DNA of 35,694 nucleotides from Acidimicrobiaceae bacterium (GCA_003140595.1 PLKG01000107.1:48038-83731), one strand, 5' to 3'. Shown: positions 8,228 to 16,950, counted from the stretch's first letter. Notes: a model not told the origin generated them from the sequence alone. A program made the numbers and translations.

Positions 8228-9987
8228 TGAGCCTTCCCGGCCCAGATGTGGCAATCGCCACCGGGCGCGGTGCCGAGTTCTCGGCGATGGTCTCGACCGT
8301 CGACGAACCCCTGCCCCCGCTGTACGCGAGCAAGCGGGCAGACGGACCGCTGCGAGTCGTATACCTGATGCCGCGCACCGGACCAGGCGGAGGAGCCCGC
8401 GTCCTGTTCGAGCACGCGAACCACACTTGTCATCTGGGGGCGGAGGTCACTGTCGTCTCACACTTCCCGAGGCCCGACTGGTTCGACCTCGCGGCCCGCT
8501 TCGTCGAGGTGCCCTTCGGCCAGCCGCTGTGCACCTCGGTACCGCCGTGCGACGTGATCGTCGCGGGCTACTGGGACGAGATCATCCCGGCCCGCCGGCT
8601 CGGTATCGCTCCGGTCGTGCATTTCGAACAGGGAGTCGAGCACCTCTTCGACGAGGTCTCCGAGCAGTGGAAGCGAGTCATCGAGGCGTCACTCGCCGCG
8701 GCCGACTGGACGATCACCATCGGGGAGAACACGGAGAACGCTCTTGCGCAGCGGTACGGGGTGTTCGCCCACCGGATAGCCAACGCAGTCGACACCGATG
8801 TGTTCCACCCGCTGTCACAATCGCGCGACAAGCCCACCGTCGTCTTCCTCGGATGGGACGGGACCCCCTTCAAGGGCATTGACATAGCTCGGCGGGTGGC
8901 CCGCGGCCTTGCAGCACAGCGCCCGGACATCGGCGTCGTCTGGATCACACCGAACGCACCGCTCGGTGCTGTGATGGGCGAGACGGTCGTCGACCCGCCG
9001 CAGGAAGTGCTCGCCAGGTACCTCCGCGAAGCTTCGGTCTACATTGGGACGTCGCGATATGAGTCCTGGGGACTCCCGGCTCTCGAGGCCATGGCCTCTG
9101 GCACCCCGGTCGTGTCGACGGACAACGGCGGCATCCTCACCTACGGGCGCGACGGCGAGAACTGCCTTCTCGTTCCGGTCGACGACGCAGACGGCCTCCT
9201 CGCAGCGGCGCTCCGGGTGCTCGACGACCCGGGGCTCGCGGCCGGCCTTGTCTCGTCGGGACTGGAGACTGCCTCGTCCTACAACTGGGCGGCGATCACA
9301 GCCGAGCTCCTGGAGCACTTCGCGGCACTGGTGGAAAGCTTGCCGGCCCCACCGCCTGCCAGTGTCGAGATAGCCGTCGACGATCTCGAGTTCGACGACG
9401 AACAGGACAGGTTCGTGCTCGTAGAGCTTGCTCAGGCGTCGCCTTACGAGCACTTCGCGATCCCTGTCTCGGAGCCCTCCCACGGCGAGTACCGCCTCGT
9501 CCGATGGAAGGTGGTGGCGCACAAGCCGGGCGGATTCGCCGGCACCGGGCGGGCCTACCTCCCGGCCCGCTCGGAGTGCCCCGTCGAGGATGCGAGGTAC
9601 CAGTTCGGGATCGACCTTTTGCGCGAGGGGCTCTGCGACGCCGCCTTCTCGTGGTTCGCCGGTCAGTGCCAACAATCGGGGGAGTCAGCCCAGCCGATTC
9701 TCGGCCGCTGGGTCCTGATGTCGCTGATCGAGGCCGGGCGCGCCGCGGATGCCTTCGGCCTTGCCATGTCGCTCACCGCCGCGAATGCCTCGTACCCGGA
9801 CTACTACTTCTTGGCGCTGCTCGCAGCCCTCGAGGCACGCCGGCCCGCAGACGTCAAAGCCGTGCTGCAAGCGGTCCGATTCCTGGGCAACGGCTCCCGC
9901 CACGAGGAGTGGCTCGACCGCCCGGGCGATCTTCTGGTCCGTCTCCTCACCGCCCCGCCCGATCTGTTCACAGCGGCGGCCTCCTAG
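8227..9987 (+). CDS. GT4-family glycosyltransferase with C-terminal helical extension, probable flagellin glycosylation
   Basis: A retaining GT-B (GT4) transferase of 586 residues. After a 40-residue leader, VVYLMPRTGPGGGARVLFEH marks the N-terminal Rossmann half with the glycine-rich loop. The C-terminal half has the phosphate/uracil region VFLGWDGTPFKGIDIARRV and the EX7E motif, YESWGLPALEAMASGTPVV (E279 and E287). Beyond about residue 375 lies an extension of some 210 residues: a beta-rich stretch followed by helical, TPR-like repeats (FGIDLLREGLCDAAFSWFAG). ATG 8227 is chosen over the in-frame ATG 8191 because it overlaps the preceding stop as TGATG. Its place in the fliC-fliD-fliS operon suggests it glycosylates flagellin in the cytoplasm, perhaps with the extension holding the acceptor; donor sugar and target are not known. 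Confidence 0.85.
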   Translation: MSLPGPDVAIATGRGAEFSAMVSTVDEPLPPLYASKRADGPLRVVYLMPRTGPGGGARVLFEHANHTCHLGAEVTVVSHFPRPDWFDLAARFVEVPFGQPLCTSVPPCDVIVAGYWDEIIPARRLGIAPVVHFEQGVEHLFDEVSEQWKRVIEASLAAADWTITIGENTENALAQRYGVFAHRIANAVDTDVFHPLSQSRDKPTVVFLGWDGTPFKGIDIARRVARGLAAQRPDIGVVWITPNAPLGAVMGETVVDPPQEVLARYLREASVYIGTSRYESWGLPALEAMASGTPVVSTDNGGILTYGRDGENCLLVPVDDADGLLAAALRVLDDPGLAAGLVSSGLETASSYNWAAITAELLEHFAALVESLPAPPPASVEIAVDDLEFDDEQDRFVLVELAQASPYEHFAIPVSEPSHGEYRLVRWKVVAHKPGGFAGTGRAYLPARSECPVEDARYQFGIDLLREGLCDAAFSWFAGQCQQSGESAQPILGRWVLMSLIEAGRAADAFGLAMSLTAANASYPDYYFLALLAALEARRPADVKAVLQAVRFLGNGSRHEEWLDRPGDLLVRLLTAPPDLFTAAAS

Positions 9988-9991
9988 AGCA

Positions 9992-10020
9992 CTCGCCCCG
10001 GCGGTCACCGTCGGGGTGAG
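9992..10020. terminator. Hairpin between the two convergent flagellar operons
   Basis: A 13-bp inverted repeat with two G-U pairs closes on a 3-nt loop: CTCGCCCCGGCGG, TCA, CCGTCGGGGTGAG. It lies 5 nt after the glycosyltransferase stop and about 18 nt beyond the fliW stop of the opposing operon, so it can serve both strands. No T-tract is seen on either side. Confidence 0.6.
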
Positions 10021-10038
10021 AAGGGGCTCGGGACAGAC

Positions 10039-10515
10039 TCAGGAGCCCGGTGACACGAGCGGGAGAGGTGCGTGGATCGGCCACCGTCCCTGCTCGTCGA
10101 GGGATCCCATCGGCACCATCTGAGTCGCCAGGTGCTTGGAGATATTGAAGACGAGCGGCGCGAACAGGTTCGCAGTCGAGGTCTCTATCGAGTGGCCGAG
10201 CGTGACGACGACCAGCGCTGCAGCGTCGCGGGCCTCGTCGAGCTCGAGCAGTACCTCGGTCGCGTCGTCTATCTCGACGGTGTAGTCGGGCCAGAGCAGG
10301 CCGGGTGCCGCGACGATTAGGCGTACCCGCTCGGCGAGCGAACCGTCAGCCAGGGTGACGGGCTCCAAGGCGATGAGCCTGCCGAACGGGTTGAGCGTCA
10401 CCCCGTCGCCGAGCGGCTCGAGGCGGAATTGACGCGCGCCCTTGAAGCCGGGCAGACCGACAGGGAAGGTGAGCTCCAATGCGGGAAGCACACGCAGCTC
10501 TGTTGCGACTGGCAT
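10039..10515 (-). CDS. fliW: Flagellar assembly factor FliW, CsrA antagonist
   Basis: FliW (158 residues) binds free flagellin and, when released, sequesters CsrA, so flagellin translation tracks secretion; this is established in Bacillus subtilis and Campylobacter. The family core is visible as ELTFPVGLPGFKGARQFRLE near the N-terminus, LIVAAPGLLWPDYTVEIDD in the middle, and the C-terminal LFAPLVFNISKHLATQMV. ATG 10515 follows GAAAGGAAG by 6 nt. It is the last gene of the long minus operon, 34 nt after flgL and facing the fliC operon. The partner csrA is at the far end of the window. Confidence 0.93.
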   Translation of the reverse strand: MPVATELRVLPALELTFPVGLPGFKGARQFRLEPLGDGVTLNPFGRLIALEPVTLADGSLAERVRLIVAAPGLLWPDYTVEIDDATEVLLELDEARDAAALVVVTLGHSIETSTANLFAPLVFNISKHLATQMVPMGSLDEQGRWPIHAPLPLVSPGS

Positions 10516-10549
10516 AAACGCTTCCTTTCGGGACCGGGCCTGCGTGAAC

Positions 10550-11452
10550 CTATTTGAGGAACTGAGCCAGCGTCTCGGGCACCGTCTGAGACACAGCGTA
10601 GAGCGCGGCCTGGTAGGTCGTGAGGTCCGACTGGAGGGCGGCGGTGACTGTGGGGACGTCTGTCGACTGGGTCGTGGCGAGGATCGTCTGCAGCTGTGTC
10701 GAGGTGGTCTCTGCCGCGGTGGTAGCCGCCGATACCGCTTGTGTCGACTCGCCGAGTGTCGTGGCAGCTGTCTCGGCCTGGGTCATGTTCGCGCCGAGGT
10801 TGTCGAGATCGGTCTTGAGGCTCGAGTAGGAGGCGGACCCGGGACCCGCCTGGAGGTGGGTCACGATGTTCTGCAGCGTCGTGAAGACGCTCTGCACCCC
10901 GGAGGTGCCGCCCCCGAACAGCTGGTCGCCCGGGACCGACACCGCGACCGGGGCGCCACCGCCGACGCTGATGGTGAACGACTGGGAGTTGCCGCTGTAA
11001 TCGCCCGCCGTGGAGTACGGCTGGCTGACGCCGGCTGTGCCGGCGAATATCGAGGTGGTGCCGTACTGGGTGTTGGCAAGCCCGACCAACTGGGAGATCT
11101 GGCCTTGCAGCTGCTGGGCCATCTCGTTGTAGCTCTGGGCATTGTCCCCGCCTGAGTTGAGGGCCTGGAGAACCGTCGTGTTCACCGACTGGAGAGTGTT
11201 GATCACCTGATTGGCGGTCTGGTTGCCTATGCCCAGCCATGCTTGGGCGGTCGAGGCGTTGCTCTGGTCGGAGGCGGCCTGCGCGATCTGGCGGCTGTAG
11301 CCGAGCGTGTCGGCGGCGGCGACCGGGTTGTCCGAGGGTTTGGTGAGCGCCTGACCCGAGGAGAGCTCCTCGTCGAGCGAGGTGATCGTCGCCTGCTGGC
11401 TCTCGAGGTCGCCGGAGAGCTGATTGGCGAGCGTGGTATCTGTGACCCTCAT
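10550..11452 (-). CDS. flgL: Hook-filament junction protein FlgL (HAP3)
   Basis: FlgL joins hook and filament together with FlgK. This 300-residue protein has a flagellin-like N-terminus (MRVTDTTLANQLSGDLESQQ, then LSSGQALTKPSDNPVAAADT) and a C-terminal helix ending ALYAVSQTVPETLAQFLK. It has only two arginines and three lysines. The ATG lies one base after the flgK stop (TGA-G-ATG), so the two are coupled. The order flgN-flgK-flgL-fliW matches the late-assembly block of many flagellar clusters. Confidence 0.93.
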   Translation of the reverse strand: MRVTDTTLANQLSGDLESQQATITSLDEELSSGQALTKPSDNPVAAADTLGYSRQIAQAASDQSNASTAQAWLGIGNQTANQVINTLQSVNTTVLQALNSGGDNAQSYNEMAQQLQGQISQLVGLANTQYGTTSIFAGTAGVSQPYSTAGDYSGNSQSFTISVGGGAPVAVSVPGDQLFGGGTSGVQSVFTTLQNIVTHLQAGPGSASYSSLKTDLDNLGANMTQAETAATTLGESTQAVSAATTAAETTSTQLQTILATTQSTDVPTVTAALQSDLTTYQAALYAVSQTVPETLAQFLK

Positions 11453-11453
11453 C

Positions 11454-12899
11454 TCACACCGCCGCCAGCAGCGCCTCTAGCGCTGTCGTCGTGCTGTTTA
11501 TGACAGCGGCCGTGGCCTGGTACGCCTGCTGTGCCGAGAGCATGTTGACTGTCTCCTGATTGGTGTCGACACCGTCCACGCTCGACAGCTGCGCGGCGGT
11601 CGAGTCCGACAGCGCTTGGGCCGAGGTCTGGTTGTTGTTCGCCTCCGAGGTCTGCGAGCCGACCAGTCCGACCAAGGCCTGATACAGGTCGTCGGGTCCG
11701 CCGAAAGCCTGTCCCACCGCCGCCATCGCTTGGGCGGTGGTCGGGTCTATGGTCGCCGAACCGGGTGTCGCCGAGCCCGATGCCGTGGCGAGGAGCGAGG
11801 GGTTAGCGAGAAGTGTCGGGTTCACGGCGATCGACTGTGCCGAGCCGGATCCCGGTGTGTAGGTCGTCGGGCTCGCGTTGTTCACGAAGATCGACGGCAG
11901 GAACGCCCCCGCATACGGCGGTGCTCCGGCACTCGATGTGGCTCCCGGGATCCCCGTAGGGCTCACGCCGTTGGACTGGAGGGTGTTGAGGCTCTGGGCG
12001 AGCGAGTCGGCGACCGAGGAAAGCTGCGACTGGTAGGTCGGGATGGTCGTGTTCACCCCGGTGAGGAGGGCGCCGATCTGACCGCCGGCGGGCAGCACGT
12101 TCCCGTTCGTCGTCTCGAGTCCGAGATCGCCCGAGCTTGCGGAGCCTGTCGCCTGTAGATCGACGGCGTTGGTCGAGCTGACGAGCTGGATGCCGCCGGA
12201 CATCACCGTCAAGGTCCCGTCCGGCTCAGTGGTGGTGCGCACGCCGAGGAGCGTGCCTAGCTGGTCAACGGCCTGGCGCCGCTGGTCTACGAGCGAGTTC
12301 ACGTCCCTTCCGCCGTTCTGGCCGGCGACGATGTTGCCGTTGAGAGTGGCGATCTGGTTGATGAGCTGGTTCGCCTGCCCGACGTAGCCGCCACTTGTCG
12401 TGCCCTGTCCCTGGAAGTCGTTCGAGAGCTGCTGGGCGACGTCGGACAACTGGGAGTACGTGCTGTTCAACCTCTGGGACACCTCGCTCGCGTCCTGCAC
12501 GACGCTCTGTTGCGCAGCGGTCGAAGAGGGCTGGGTGGCCAGCGTCGAGAGGCCGGTCCAGAGCTGGCTCAGCTGCGACTGGAGCCCGGTTGTGCTCGGC
12601 TCCGGGAAAGCGTTCTGGGTCAGGTTCTGTATAGAGGCGGCCTCGTTGGCCGATCCGAGCTGGCCCTGGGACACGAGGTTGAGCTGGTCGTAGAGCGAAG
12701 AACCGTCCTCGGTCACCGACTGCACCGCGACACCTTCGCCAACACCTGAGGTCGTGGACGGGGTCATGTTCGAAAGGTTGACGACCTCCTCGGCGTAACC
12801 GGGGGTGCTGACGTTCGAAAGGTTGTTCGCAGCGGTGTCCAGCTCGGCCTGGTCCGCTTCGATGCCGGAGGCCGCGATGTTCAAGGTGAGGTCGCTCAT
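11454..12899 (-). CDS. flgK: Hook-filament junction protein FlgK (HAP1)
   Basis: FlgK is the hook-proximal junction protein. The 481-residue sequence starts with the flg_bb_rod motif LNIAASGIEADQAELDTAAN and NNLSNVSTPGYAEEVV, carries the internal NGGRDVNSLVDQRRQAVDQL, and ends with the conserved C-terminal helix VNMLSAQQAYQATAAVINST. Reading the translation, it has no lysine and five arginines. Its ATG overlaps the flgN stop as ATGA. Slightly short of the enteric 547 residues, with a compact middle. Confidence 0.95.
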   Translation of the reverse strand: MSDLTLNIAASGIEADQAELDTAANNLSNVSTPGYAEEVVNLSNMTPSTTSGVGEGVAVQSVTEDGSSLYDQLNLVSQGQLGSANEAASIQNLTQNAFPEPSTTGLQSQLSQLWTGLSTLATQPSSTAAQQSVVQDASEVSQRLNSTYSQLSDVAQQLSNDFQGQGTTSGGYVGQANQLINQIATLNGNIVAGQNGGRDVNSLVDQRRQAVDQLGTLLGVRTTTEPDGTLTVMSGGIQLVSSTNAVDLQATGSASSGDLGLETTNGNVLPAGGQIGALLTGVNTTIPTYQSQLSSVADSLAQSLNTLQSNGVSPTGIPGATSSAGAPPYAGAFLPSIFVNNASPTTYTPGSGSAQSIAVNPTLLANPSLLATASGSATPGSATIDPTTAQAMAAVGQAFGGPDDLYQALVGLVGSQTSEANNNQTSAQALSDSTAAQLSSVDGVDTNQETVNMLSAQQAYQATAAVINSTTTALEALLAAV

Positions 12900-13405
12900 A
12901 ACACTCCGCTCACAACACGCGAGCGAGGTCGGTGCTCGCGACCGTAGGTGGCTTCGAGCGCGCTCCCCGGAGCGGTGAGCGCCTCCACGACGAGTGCGAT
13001 CCGCCGCCCGACGATGTCCTCGGCCTTACCGCGGAGGATGTCGATCCGGTCGCGTGCCGCGAGCAGGTCTGCCCGCGAGTCGGCCAGCAACTGGCGGATC
13101 GGTCCGGGTGTGACGTCGAGCAGCTCGTCGATCGTGGACACCGATGGCTTGCCGAGCAGTGAGGTCGCGACCGACATCGCCGCACGGCGACGCTCCTCGA
13201 TGATCTTGAGCCGGTCACTGGCTCCCTGGAGCTCGATCGTCGCTCGCTCGCCATAGCGGGCCCCGAATCTCTCTGTCAGGGCGGCCACTGATGCGAGACG
13301 GAACTCCACGACGAGCACAGCCTCCACAAGCTGGCGAGTGGTCGCCACGAGATTGTCTATTGCTTCCTGCTCGGCGTCCTCGATGAACGCGAACTGTTCG
13401 CTCAC
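12896..13405 (-). CDS. flgN: FlgN-type export chaperone for FlgK/FlgL
   Basis: A 169-residue, nearly all-helical, arginine-rich cytoplasmic protein. FlgN chaperones FlgK and FlgL to the export gate. The assignment rests on size, helical pattern (LVATTRQLVEAVLVVEFRLA; ERRRAAMSVATSLL), and place immediately upstream of flgK with a 4-nt ATGA overlap. The start is GTG 13405, preceded by AAGGAGG with 7-nt spacing. Sequence identity within this family is always low, so context carries much of the weight. Confidence 0.8.
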   Translation of the reverse strand: MSEQFAFIEDAEQEAIDNLVATTRQLVEAVLVVEFRLASVAALTERFGARYGERATIELQGASDRLKIIEERRRAAMSVATSLLGKPSVSTIDELLDVTPGPIRQLLADSRADLLAARDRIDILRGKAEDIVGRRIALVVEALTAPGSALEATYGREHRPRSRVVSGVL

Positions 13406-13424
13406 TTCCGTACCTCCTTAGCCG

Positions 13425-13709
13425 TTAACCACGTCCGTTTGCTCCGTCCGGGGATCTGTGCGATGTCGCCAGCTCTTCATCTGCCAGGTTCTTGACCGCG
13501 TACGCCAACACGATCCGCGAGACCACCTTCACACCCACGGTCGCGAGCAGGAAGGCGACGCAGTAGCGCCCGAGCATCGAGCTGACTGCCAGGCGACCGC
13601 CGAAGAACTCGAGCAGGCTCGGCAGGCACACGAAAGTGGCGAGCGAGACGACCGCGAGAGGTCCGCACCGGTTGACGTCCGCGGCGAAGACGGCGAGCCT
13701 CTCGCGCAT
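13425..13709 (-). CDS. Small two-helix membrane protein between flhF and flgN, function unknown
   Basis: A 94-residue protein with two hydrophobic segments, about 19-41 (PLAVVSLATFVCLPSLLEFF) and about 50-75 (CVAFLLATVGVKVVSRIVLA), and a charged C-terminal tail. The start is ATG 13709, which overlaps the flhF-like stop as TGATG; a longer in-frame reading to 13907 only retraces flhF in another frame. I do not recognise the family. It stands where flhG, chemotaxis or sigma factor genes often follow flhF. Coupling to flhF suggests a linked role, perhaps membrane anchoring, but that is inference. Confidence 0.65.
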   Translation of the reverse strand: MRERLAVFAADVNRCGPLAVVSLATFVCLPSLLEFFGGRLAVSSMLGRYCVAFLLATVGVKVVSRIVLAYAVKNLADEELATSHRSPDGANGRG

Positions 13710-14836
13710 CACAGTTCCACGCTCAATGCCTCGACGAGCCGCGCGGCAATCGACAAGGGATTGGCCTCCCATCCGTCGATGTACGCGATGGGCCAGCCTC
13801 GACCGATCAGCCCGGCGGGCCGGTCGCTCGACAACAGCCCATGGAGCGCGAGGGCATCGAAGCGGCCGACCAGAGTCTCGAGACTCCGGGTCCTCTTCTC
13901 GTCCCAAGAGGCGGGCACGACTGCCCAGGTGGTGTCGGGCCGTAGTCCCGCAACGGTGCGCGGCACAAAGCCGGCGCGGCAGAGCGAGTCGAGCACGACG
14001 ACGCTGACGTGGCCCGAAAGGCGCCTCTCGAGCACCATCGTCCCGGCCTCCAGAGGGTTGCGGGCCCTAGGGAGACCGAGCGTGGCGCTGAGGCGCCGGT
14101 GAGACACGACGATCACCGCTTGGTCCTCGTCGATCCTCCGGGCCACCTGCTGCGCGACCTTGAGCGACTCGTCCACCTCGCCGACGAGAAGGAGAACCTC
14201 GCCCGGTTGGGACGGGACCGGGCACGGAGGTGGAATGACGCCGAGCCGCAGCGGAAGGGCCAGGGCGGGTTGTGAGAACAGGGGATCGGGCAGGTACTCC
14301 TCGGCGAGACCTGCCTCAAAGAGGCGGTCCCTCAACGGAGCGGCGAAAGCGCGATCTGTGCCGAGTGTGATCGTGCGAGTCTCGGGGTCGGCCTCGGCCG
14401 GCAGGTACAGATCAGCTGCGGCCATGACCGGGCCGGACACCAAGCTCGCCGTTTCGGCGGCGTCCGAGACGACGGCTTGCGCGTCCGCGAGTACACCCTG
14501 CAGCTCGCGGTCGAACGACACCTTGACGGTGTCGGTCGTGCTCTCTAGGAGCGCGGCGAGGCGATCGGGCACCGCGACGGCCTCAGAACGAGCCGACCGG
14601 CGCGGGGTCGGCGGAGGAGGAACCGCCCTCGAGCGAGCGGGTTTGGCCCCCTTGGCCACAGGGTCCTCGACCTCGATCACGAAGCGCTCCCTTTGGAAGA
14701 AGCCGAAGAGCCCACCGGAGAGCTCCCTGCCGTGGCGAAGGACGGTCAGCTCGGACACGTCGGTGCCGAGGCGCTCCCGGGCTCTTTGCCGAGCTGCCTC
14801 CATCGTCTTTGCCTCAAAGCGCAACGGCCTGGACAC
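13709..14836 (-). CDS. flhF: FlhF-like protein with a degenerate GTPase domain
   Basis: FlhF is an SRP-type GTPase that sets flagellum position and number. Here the N-terminal B domain is recognisable (MSRPLRFEAKTMEAARQRAR, then LFGFFQRERFVIEV), followed by a Pro/Arg-rich linker and a helical region. The C-terminal half follows the G-domain layout (EVLLLVGEVDESLKVAQQVA at about 213-232; VVVLDSLCRAGF), yet the P-loop that should read GPTGVGKTT is VGEVDESLK (218-226), with no GKT/GKS. A canonical TKLD guanine motif is also not seen (VVPASWDEKRTRS stands in that region). The protein is 375 residues, typical for FlhF. GTG 14836 lies inside the end of flhA with RBS TAGGAGTGG. It probably does not bind GTP normally; it may act as a scaffold. 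The family call is fairly sure, activity is not. Confidence 0.72.
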   Translation of the reverse strand: MSRPLRFEAKTMEAARQRARERLGTDVSELTVLRHGRELSGGLFGFFQRERFVIEVEDPVAKGAKPARSRAVPPPPTPRRSARSEAVAVPDRLAALLESTTDTVKVSFDRELQGVLADAQAVVSDAAETASLVSGPVMAAADLYLPAEADPETRTITLGTDRAFAAPLRDRLFEAGLAEEYLPDPLFSQPALALPLRLGVIPPPCPVPSQPGEVLLLVGEVDESLKVAQQVARRIDEDQAVIVVSHRRLSATLGLPRARNPLEAGTMVLERRLSGHVSVVVLDSLCRAGFVPRTVAGLRPDTTWAVVPASWDEKRTRSLETLVGRFDALALHGLLSSDRPAGLIGRGWPIAYIDGWEANPLSIAARLVEALSVEL

Positions 14837-16925
14837 GGCGCACCACTCCTATCGTGCTGATTCGGGCGTTCGAGGAGATCTCCGGGGCGGCGAGGACCGC
14901 CGTGTGGGGCAGGCGAGCCCGGATGAGCCGGCGTATCGCCGGGCGTACCTTCGAGGAGCAGACGAGCACAGGTTGCTTTCCGGCCGCCTCCGCCTCGCTC
15001 ACCACGCTGGCCAGTGACGACACGAGGTGCTCGAGCTCCTCGGTGGAGTTGCCGAGCTGCCGGCCTCTCTCGGTGAGTTGGAGCGAGGCCGCGAGCGACT
15101 GCTCGAGCGTGGGTTCGAGTGTGATCACCTCAGCCGTGCCGTTCTTGGCGAACATCGCCGCGATCTGCGGCGCGAGGGCGATGCGAGCGGCTTCGAGCAG
15201 GCTGTCGGGGTCCTTCGAGGCTGTGGCGGCCTGGTCCGTCATGGCCTCGATTATCCGGACGAGGTCCTTGACGGGCACGCCTTCCTCGAGCAGGCCCCGG
15301 AGCACGCCCTGCACCGATCCGAGCGTCAGTCCGGCCGCGGTCATCTCCTCGAGGACCACCGGGTTCTCGGCCTTTACCGTGTCGAGGAGCAGACGGACGT
15401 CCTGGCGCGAGAGGAGCTCGCCGGCGTGGCGTCGGACGACCTCGGAGAGGTGCGTGGTGACCACCGCGGAGCGCTCCACGACTGTCGCGCCGGCGACGGT
15501 CGCCCTGTAGCGCATCTCGTTCGGGATCCATTTGGCGGCCCCGCCGTAAGCGGGGTCCCGCGTCGACTCGCCCTCGATGCGCTCGAGGCCCTTGCCGACC
15601 GCCAGCAGGAACCGTTGCGGAGCCTCACCCTCGGCAACCTGGACACCGTGGACCCGCACGGCGTAGTGCGTGGGCTGGAGGCGTTCGTTGTCACGGGCGT
15701 GGACCGGCGGGATGACTATCCCGAGCTCCTGGGCGATCGTGCGCCGCAGCGCCTTGACCCGCTCGAGCAGGTCCCCGTGGCGTTTGGGGTCGACGAGGTC
15801 GATGATGTCCATGCCGAGCTCGAGCTCGAGCGGCATTACGCCGGTCTCCTTGGCAAGTTGCGCCGGTGCGTCCGGCGCCGGCGGCGGCGGCAGGGCCGCC
15901 TGCGAAGGGTCTTCCGCAACTGCGTCGCCAACGTCGGCCGGCAACCGGCTGCCGAGGACGAACAACACCGCACCGACGAGCAGGAAGGGAAGCTTGGGCA
16001 GGCCCGGCAGGAGACCGAGGGCGAATATGACCGTTGCGACGGTCCGCACGACACGGCGGTAGCGCGACAGCTGCAGGAGGACATTGACGCCGAGGTCGTC
16101 CTCAGAGGCTGCGCGCGTGACGATGATGCCGGTCGACAGCGACATCAAAAGAGCGGGAATCTGGCTGACGAGACCGTCGCCGACCGACAGCAGGCTGTAT
16201 GTGTTGCCCGCAACGCCGAACGAGTCGTGGTGCTGGAGGATGCCGACGGCGAGGCCTCCGAGAAGGTTCACAGCGGTGATGACGATCGCAGCGATGGCGT
16301 CGCCGCGGACGAACTTCGAGGCACCGTCCATCGCCCCGTAGAAGTCGGCTTCGTCGGCGATCTCGCGCCGGCGGGCCCGGGCCTGGTCCGGGGTGATGAG
16401 CTGACTGGAGAGCTCGCCGTCGACGGCCATCTGCTTTCCGGGCAGTGCATCGAGGGTGAAGCGGGCTGCAACCTCGGCGACACGCCCGGCGCCGTTGGTG
16501 ATCACGACGAACTGGATCACGATCAGGATCATGAACACTACGAGGCCGACCAGGACCGACCCCCCGATCACGAAGTGACCGAAGCTCTCGATGACCATGC
16601 CCGCGTACGCGTGGAGCAGCACGAGCCTGGTCGCGCTGACGTTCAATGCCAGGCGGAACACGGTCATGACGAGGAGCAGGGTCGGGAAGACTGAGAACTC
16701 GAGCGGGCGCTTGACGTGCATCGCCGTCAGCAGAACGAGCATCGACGCCGAGATGTTGAGCGTGATCAGGATATCGAGCAGAAAGCTGGGCAACGGGATC
16801 ACGAGCATCACGACGACGGCGGTCACCGCGAGGGGCAGAGCGAGCATCCCGAAGCTCGTCCCTCGGGGTAAGGCCCGGATCGGAGTCGTATCAGCCAACG
16901 GATTGCCTCTCACCGACGGTGTCAC
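14814..16925 (-). CDS. flhA: Flagellar export gate protein FlhA
   Basis: FlhA is the large export-gate subunit of the flagellar type III system and docks substrates and chaperones. The 703 residues show about eight N-terminal membrane helices with the FHIPEP-family signatures FPTLLLVMTVFRLALNVSAT and LDALPGKQMAVDGELSSQLI, then the soluble C-domain (LELGMDIIDLVDPKRHGDLL; AATASKDPDSLLEAARIALA). GTG 16925 is the upstream start; the ribosome binding site is weak, and GTG 16913 is an alternative. An 83-nt gap separates it from flhB, one of the longer gaps in the operon. Confidence 0.95.
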   Translation of the reverse strand: MTPSVRGNPLADTTPIRALPRGTSFGMLALPLAVTAVVVMLVIPLPSFLLDILITLNISASMLVLLTAMHVKRPLEFSVFPTLLLVMTVFRLALNVSATRLVLLHAYAGMVIESFGHFVIGGSVLVGLVVFMILIVIQFVVITNGAGRVAEVAARFTLDALPGKQMAVDGELSSQLITPDQARARRREIADEADFYGAMDGASKFVRGDAIAAIVITAVNLLGGLAVGILQHHDSFGVAGNTYSLLSVGDGLVSQIPALLMSLSTGIIVTRAASEDDLGVNVLLQLSRYRRVVRTVATVIFALGLLPGLPKLPFLLVGAVLFVLGSRLPADVGDAVAEDPSQAALPPPPAPDAPAQLAKETGVMPLELELGMDIIDLVDPKRHGDLLERVKALRRTIAQELGIVIPPVHARDNERLQPTHYAVRVHGVQVAEGEAPQRFLLAVGKGLERIEGESTRDPAYGGAAKWIPNEMRYRATVAGATVVERSAVVTTHLSEVVRRHAGELLSRQDVRLLLDTVKAENPVVLEEMTAAGLTLGSVQGVLRGLLEEGVPVKDLVRIIEAMTDQAATASKDPDSLLEAARIALAPQIAAMFAKNGTAEVITLEPTLEQSLAASLQLTERGRQLGNSTEELEHLVSSLASVVSEAEAAGKQPVLVCSSKVRPAIRRLIRARLPHTAVLAAPEISSNARISTIGVVRRVQAVAL

Positions 16926-16935
16926 CGTCTGTCCG

Positions 16936-16950
16936 GGTCGATCCTTGACC
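16936..16950 (-). promoter_or_regulatory. Candidate GGA-loop hairpin upstream of flhA
   Basis: On the minus strand GGTC-AAGGATC-GACC forms a 4-bp stem with AAGGA in the loop, 10 nt before the flhA GTG. It resembles the GGA-loop elements of the fliC and flgB leaders and lies in one of the few gaps of the operon. It may be a weak, structured ribosome binding site or a CsrA target. The stem is short and chance occurrence is quite possible. Confidence 0.3.
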
